Source: Nautilus pompilius
Lineage: Eukaryota > Mollusca > Cephalopoda > Nautilida > Nautilidae
DNA length: 64,000 bases
Assembly: GCA_018389105.1 (NCBI GenBank)
Contig: JACATO010001061.1
Coordinates: 248,001-312,000 of the forward strand
Direction of reading: 5' to 3'
In this document: positions 55,001-61,000 of the stretch, one piece after another
How the letters are laid out: the number at the start of each line of letters is the position of its first letter
Numbering within the stretch: the first letter of the stretch is position 1
Notes under the pieces: generated by a model
What the model saw: only the letters and a program-made list of their open reading frames with translations
What the model was told of the DNA's origin: nothing
Database searches by the model: none
Position numbers and translations under genes: made by a program

Positions 55001-58000
55001 TTGTACAAATAGGCAGACAATTTCAGATCAATGATTTCCTTCCAGGATACTGTTCCCACACATCATGTCACAGCTGAGTGTCTGCACTGTTTCTTTTGGA
55101 CAAACAGTGCAAAGAGCAATTCTTGCCTTCTCTCTTGAATGGCTAACACTGTACTGATCTCATGCTGTGCAATACATTTGTTTGTCTGATATTTTTCACT
55201 CAATCCAGCTGGCTAATTACAGATTTAAGAGTGTGGTGGCACCACTGATTGCTAGAAAGCATTGGCAATCCTCTGTCAAGTGCATGAGAATTCTTACTAA
55301 AACCCTTTATTTCTAGATGTAGGTGGAAACTAGACAGCCCAGAGGACTCACATGGCTGGCTGATAAAGAAGAGTGTAAAGAAGCCAAGCCAACCCAAGCA
55401 GAGGATCTATCTTAAGCTCTCAACATTGGATGTCCAATGGCTTACCACTGTACGACCACACCACCCTTTTCCCTTATTTATAAGCCATATATTTTTTAAT
55501 ATTTCAGATAAATTTTTGTATTACAGTTTATGACATAGAACAACCAAAATCACCAACACTTAGTTCCTTCAAATCTGTCTTTTACACTGAAATTGCAGAG
55601 AGTAAATATTGGCATTTTTCTTTTTAGATTTCTCCCATGATTCATCAATTACCACTAAAACACCAAAAACTTTGGAGTTGTCATCTCTTCTTGATCAGGC
55701 CTAAGTGGGGAAAGGCAGATAATTTAATCCTGGATATCTGTTCCTGTTTAACTTTTGTTATATTTACTGAAGTGAAAATCTTAGTAAAGATCTCTGGCCA
55801 GCTGACAGGATGAACTTACTTATAACTAATGACTTTTCATCACAAGAACTTCCCAATAGTCAAGTAAACTTGAAATAGCTATTTCTTAAATGATGACTAT
55901 AGCATTTTTACTAACAGATGAACAGTAAGGTAAACCAACAATAATATTATTACCACAAGGAAGTGACACCTTTATTCACTAGATTGGTCACAAAATTCTT
56001 TGTTATTTAAATGAGGCATTTCAACAAAAGACAGAACCTTTGCTCTGCAAATTTAACTTGCTTAAATTCTTTACACAAACCATTTTACAATTTTTTACAA
56101 AGGGGCTCATCCTATGGTAGTTTCATTGAGTTTTGATTTCTCTGGCCTCATCCTGATACTGTTATGTTTGTTGCTTCTGAGTTTGCTACCTGCAGTCTAT
56201 CTGCGTTATCAAGATTTTAGATCCTCCACTGCCCAGGCTATCAGTTGATCAGTGTATTTTTTCTCTTCTCACCTGTCTGCCAATACAGTATATGACAATT
56301 TGCCCATTTGACTTTAAATTCTTCCAGGTCCCTAACCTGGGTTCTGGCATCTGTACTACAACCATGTTGTCGTTTTCACAGTTCCAGTTTCTGTTTTTTG
56401 GCGGGGGTGGTTGGTTGCAAATTGCTGAATACAGCCATTATTAATCATCCCGAAGGAACTCTGATTTTGGTGGGGGGGAGTGATTCATCTTATTGGTAGT
56501 TGATCAAGTTCCAATTTTGTGCCTTTTAAATGAAACCACTTTTTGTTTCAAAGTGCATACTATGCACTCTACTAAACCATTTTTTATTTATGGTATGGCT
56601 TCTCATGAATTTGCTGCATTCCATTTGCTTCACAGAAGTTCTTAAACAAATGGGGCACAGATGTCTCCTCAGTGACAGGCAATAGCAAATTTAAAACCCA
56701 ACAACTGAACCACTTGTGTAGCTTGGTTAACAACACTATCTCCATGGAGATTACGGTCAATTGTGCAATCTACTGTCAACTGGAGTATACCTGCATTTAC
56801 AATTGGGAGCCACAGACTTTGGTCTGGCAAAATCAAGATTCTTCCCCAAAAAACATTAGTATTTCGAATTTTCTATTACAAACTCCCTGGCATTCATAAG
56901 AACCACAAACGTAGGTACAAGTTTCAGAGTCCACTGTGCTGGTGATTTCACTGCAATAATAACCAGATCCCCTTCTTACAAAGTTTGCAGCACCTTTTAC
57001 TGGAGTCCCTCGGGTATTACAACTCAATCAGACCAAAAGATGATTCCACTCTCCATCGATAATTCTGGCTGCTTGCTGTAAAAGGTTCTCCATGTGCCAC
57101 TATACGACTTCACATCTGACCAGTCCATTTTCATCAGTGTCCTCACTTTTTTAAAGAATTGGGTCAACTGCCATTTCTTTTTGTAGTACATGCCAATTCA
57201 AGTTGAGGCCTGAAATTTTAACCTGACAATTTTCCAAACTTTTTACCTTCTGGTGCACAATCTGGACTGTTTTTCAGCAATGTTGACAGTGTTCTATACT
57301 GCATTATCTCCCACCACAGACATATTTGATGTCATAATCACAATGAGACAAAAAAGCTGTCCATCATATCAGCTGAGGCTGTAATGTTCAGCAAATCCTT
57401 TTTGTAGACAATGATTGATTTTCAATGAGCCAGTGCCTCCTTGTCAATCTACAAAGATTTTCTGGACAAAAATACAATAAGTTTTTCAACACTGTTCGGG
57501 CATGACTGAAACAGAACTGCAACAAGGTCCCACATCACAGATGTTGCACCCTAAACGTCATAAATGATTAGCACCTATTTACAAAAGGCTCTTGGTTTCT
57601 TCAAAGGTGGCTTGTTCCTAATTTCAGTCCATCACCAGGCTACTAAACCACTGGTCAATTTTTGTAACCATGAAAAAATAGAGTACAAATGTAATGTAAA
57701 CTTTCCAAGAAAATTAATTACTCCCAAGAGCAATTTAAGTTGTTTTCGATTCACGGGCCATGGTACATTTTTTAAAATAGCTTCCTCCTTGTAATTGACT
57801 TTTCTGGTTGATCCAGTAGCCCAGGAACATCGATGATGGTTAGCACAAATTAAACTTTTTTCAAATTTGTCTGATGTTCAGCTTTTTGGAAGCATTATAA
57901 AACTTTTGTCAAGTTCAACAATAGTCTGCTTAGTTTTTTTCCAGTCACAATAAAGTCACTGATGTAGATGCTAGCATAATTTAGACATCTGTCATTTTGT

Positions 58001-61000
58001 CTATAAATTGCTGAAATGTTTCCAATCCTGGCCAACCCACTAGTAGTTTACAATACAAGAACAGTCATACATGGATCATAATCACCAGATGTTTACAAGA
58101 TAGCTGCATCTCTACTGTCAATGATGGAAATCCTGGCTGCCTGCTAGTATCATTGTAAAATCCTTAAACATCTTCAAGGAATAAAAATTAGAAACCAAAG
58201 TCAGATTTACTATCACTCAAAAATATCCAAACTTGAACTTGTCATCCACATTTTTCCAGGTTGGTCATAAGAGCCAAACATTCTACTGGTATTACTGTTG
58301 GATCCAATGGCTCGCTTGTTACATTTTCTAAAGGAAGCTTTAATTCCAGTTCAACTGGCTTCCTTAGCTCAAATAGAATGCTTCTTGGACTCCAAGCTTT
58401 GGCTTGAGCTTCAGGCTTTATGTGACTAGAAGCTTTATAGCCCCTGATGCTTCCATGTCAGGCTAAAACAGATCAGAAAAAGCTTAAGATTTCATCGCTC
58501 CACTCTCTTTCATTAACAGGGTTACTACACTTTGATTTATCATTCATCAAATTCCACTGACAGATGGTACTCATTAATCATATCAATCACAAGATGACTA
58601 TTTCAAATTGTCAACCTTGTTTAACATAAAAATTTTATTCCATTACTGTCAAGCTCTCAGATGCTTCCTTCAGCAACTAAATTCACTAACTTATTGGTTT
58701 GATGCTTCACAGAAAAATGGTCCTTCTTGTTACATTGGCAGCATTTGGATGCAGCACTGGATATAGTTCACCTCTTGTATAGGGTTTCCTCCCATAGCAT
58801 CTGTACCTCTTCTATTTGGCAGCACAATCACTTGCTTGTCAATTGCCATTCTTTTTGATAATGATATTTCTTTCAGACCCCCTTCAGAGGCTATAATCAT
58901 CATCTGGAAATCTTCCACATGCTATTGAAAAGATTCCAGTATTACCCAGGTTCCCTGCAGACTTCAAATATCAACTGTTTCTCTATACTAGAAGCTTTAA
59001 TTGGATGGATTCTGTTGCAAGGCCTATAACAAACTGATCACAAAGCAAAGTGCTGAGGTATGTGCCAAAGTCACAAACTGTTGTTAAGAGTCATGTTGTG
59101 GTCAGGTAATTGAGGAAATTTTCTCTACTATGCGGGTGTAGCCATCAGAAGTGCAATCTTTTGACCAGGATCCCATTATGAAGCAGTACACTTGACTAAT
59201 TCAGAAAGTGACTTATCAATATATAAGCACCAAAATGCAAATACTGTCATAGGCACACTTGCCACACAATACTTGTAGAATGCTGTGCCACTTTCCCTTC
59301 CTCTGTAAAATTGTTGGCAGAGAAGTATAACTTCAGTCAGTCAATGTGGAGAGAACAACTATCGCTCTCTTCAAAGTTACTTACTGTACCATGTGCAAGT
59401 ATTGTTAGGAGAGCAACTTATCATCACTGCCATGAAATGCAGCATTTTCACCAACAGACAATATCATTACCACAAGAAAGCAAAACCTTTATACACTAGG
59501 TTAGTCACAGGCTGATTACAGTTATTTAAATATTAAGGCATTTCAGCATGAAGCAGAATTCTTGCTATGAAAATTTTACTTGCTACATTTACCATTCTGA
59601 TTGTAATTTGATACTTCATGTTATTATACATAAGAAAATTTTAACACCCTCTTTCTTCAGTTAGTAATCCACAGAAACAATTTACACAGCTACTTCTCTA
59701 ACTTACCAAATAATAGGAGACAAACTATGACTTTACTAGAAGTAATAAAAAATACATCAAGAGAACTATACACAATTCAACTATGATGTTTCATGAAGTC
59801 TAGTTTTGAATAATTTATTTTTGTCAGAAAAAAGATTGAGCAACAATCCTTGATTTTAAAATGCCATCTACCTTTCATGTATGGTGAGTCACAAATACAG
59901 GTGTAGTTCATTGCATCATAGTCATTGTAGCAAAGTCCGTTAGCACAGGTGGCATTGGAACAGAAGTTTCCTACAGTCTCACAGTGCTTGCCACTGAATT
60001 GAGGTAGACAGTCACAAGAATAAGGTCTTGAATTGTTGGAACATTTGCCATCGTACAAACACATACTCGGCTTCAAAGCGCATTCATCTGTGAGAAAGAG
60101 AAACAAACAAATGCTATTATTATTCACTGATAAAAAAGAAAAAAAGAGCATGTAGGGATGGTGAATGATGTGACTGCAATAGCGAAAGTACTTGTGGACA
60201 TTTATTTATTTATTTATTGGCAAATCTTAATTACTGAAGGAATATTTTAAAATGAATAAAATATGAACTGACTAGATAGACAGGCAAATCTTTATTTATA
60301 TATTGTAAAAATTTTGTATTTAGTTTGGACAAGATAACCCTTTATCACCATATTCTTTTATCCTATAACATTTCTGACAGTATTACCAAGCTCAAAAGAA
60401 ATATTTTAGGAAAAATATTGCAACTACAAGGAATTTTCAAACCACAAAAAGACATCTCTTAGTTTACAGGTGGAAGTAAAGCTGTCTCCATCAGTGCTGG
60501 TCAGGTCCATGACTCTAGTGAGACAAAGTAGAAGAAGAATATTGTAGCATATAAACTGACAATTTGTTCTCCAGAGTCTTGGTTCCAACTTATAGTCTAC
60601 AATGACTTATCTATGATAGGCTCATTGAAATTGCATTAATAAAAAAAAAAAAACTAAAAATTGTGTTGTTTCCATAAATAAACTAAAATTGTTCATTTGA
60701 AAAAAAAAACTACAGAAATTATTGACAAGTGATTGAATAAAAAATTCCCTGTTCACTGTTAATGTGCCCTCACTAACTGATAACAAGCACAAAAACACTA
60801 ATTACATTTTATCTACCTCCTTTTCAGTCCTAATTATATACATATATAAAAACACCAAACAAACCCTCTACCTCACCTAAAAATGTCTTCCATAAAGTCA
60901 TTTAAGCTTCTCAGCTGGAGTTTGTTAGATTTTCTGTGTAATATGGCCACGAACAGGAAATACGGTGTCAGTGAGAAATGTGTTAGGGACTGGCTAAAAG

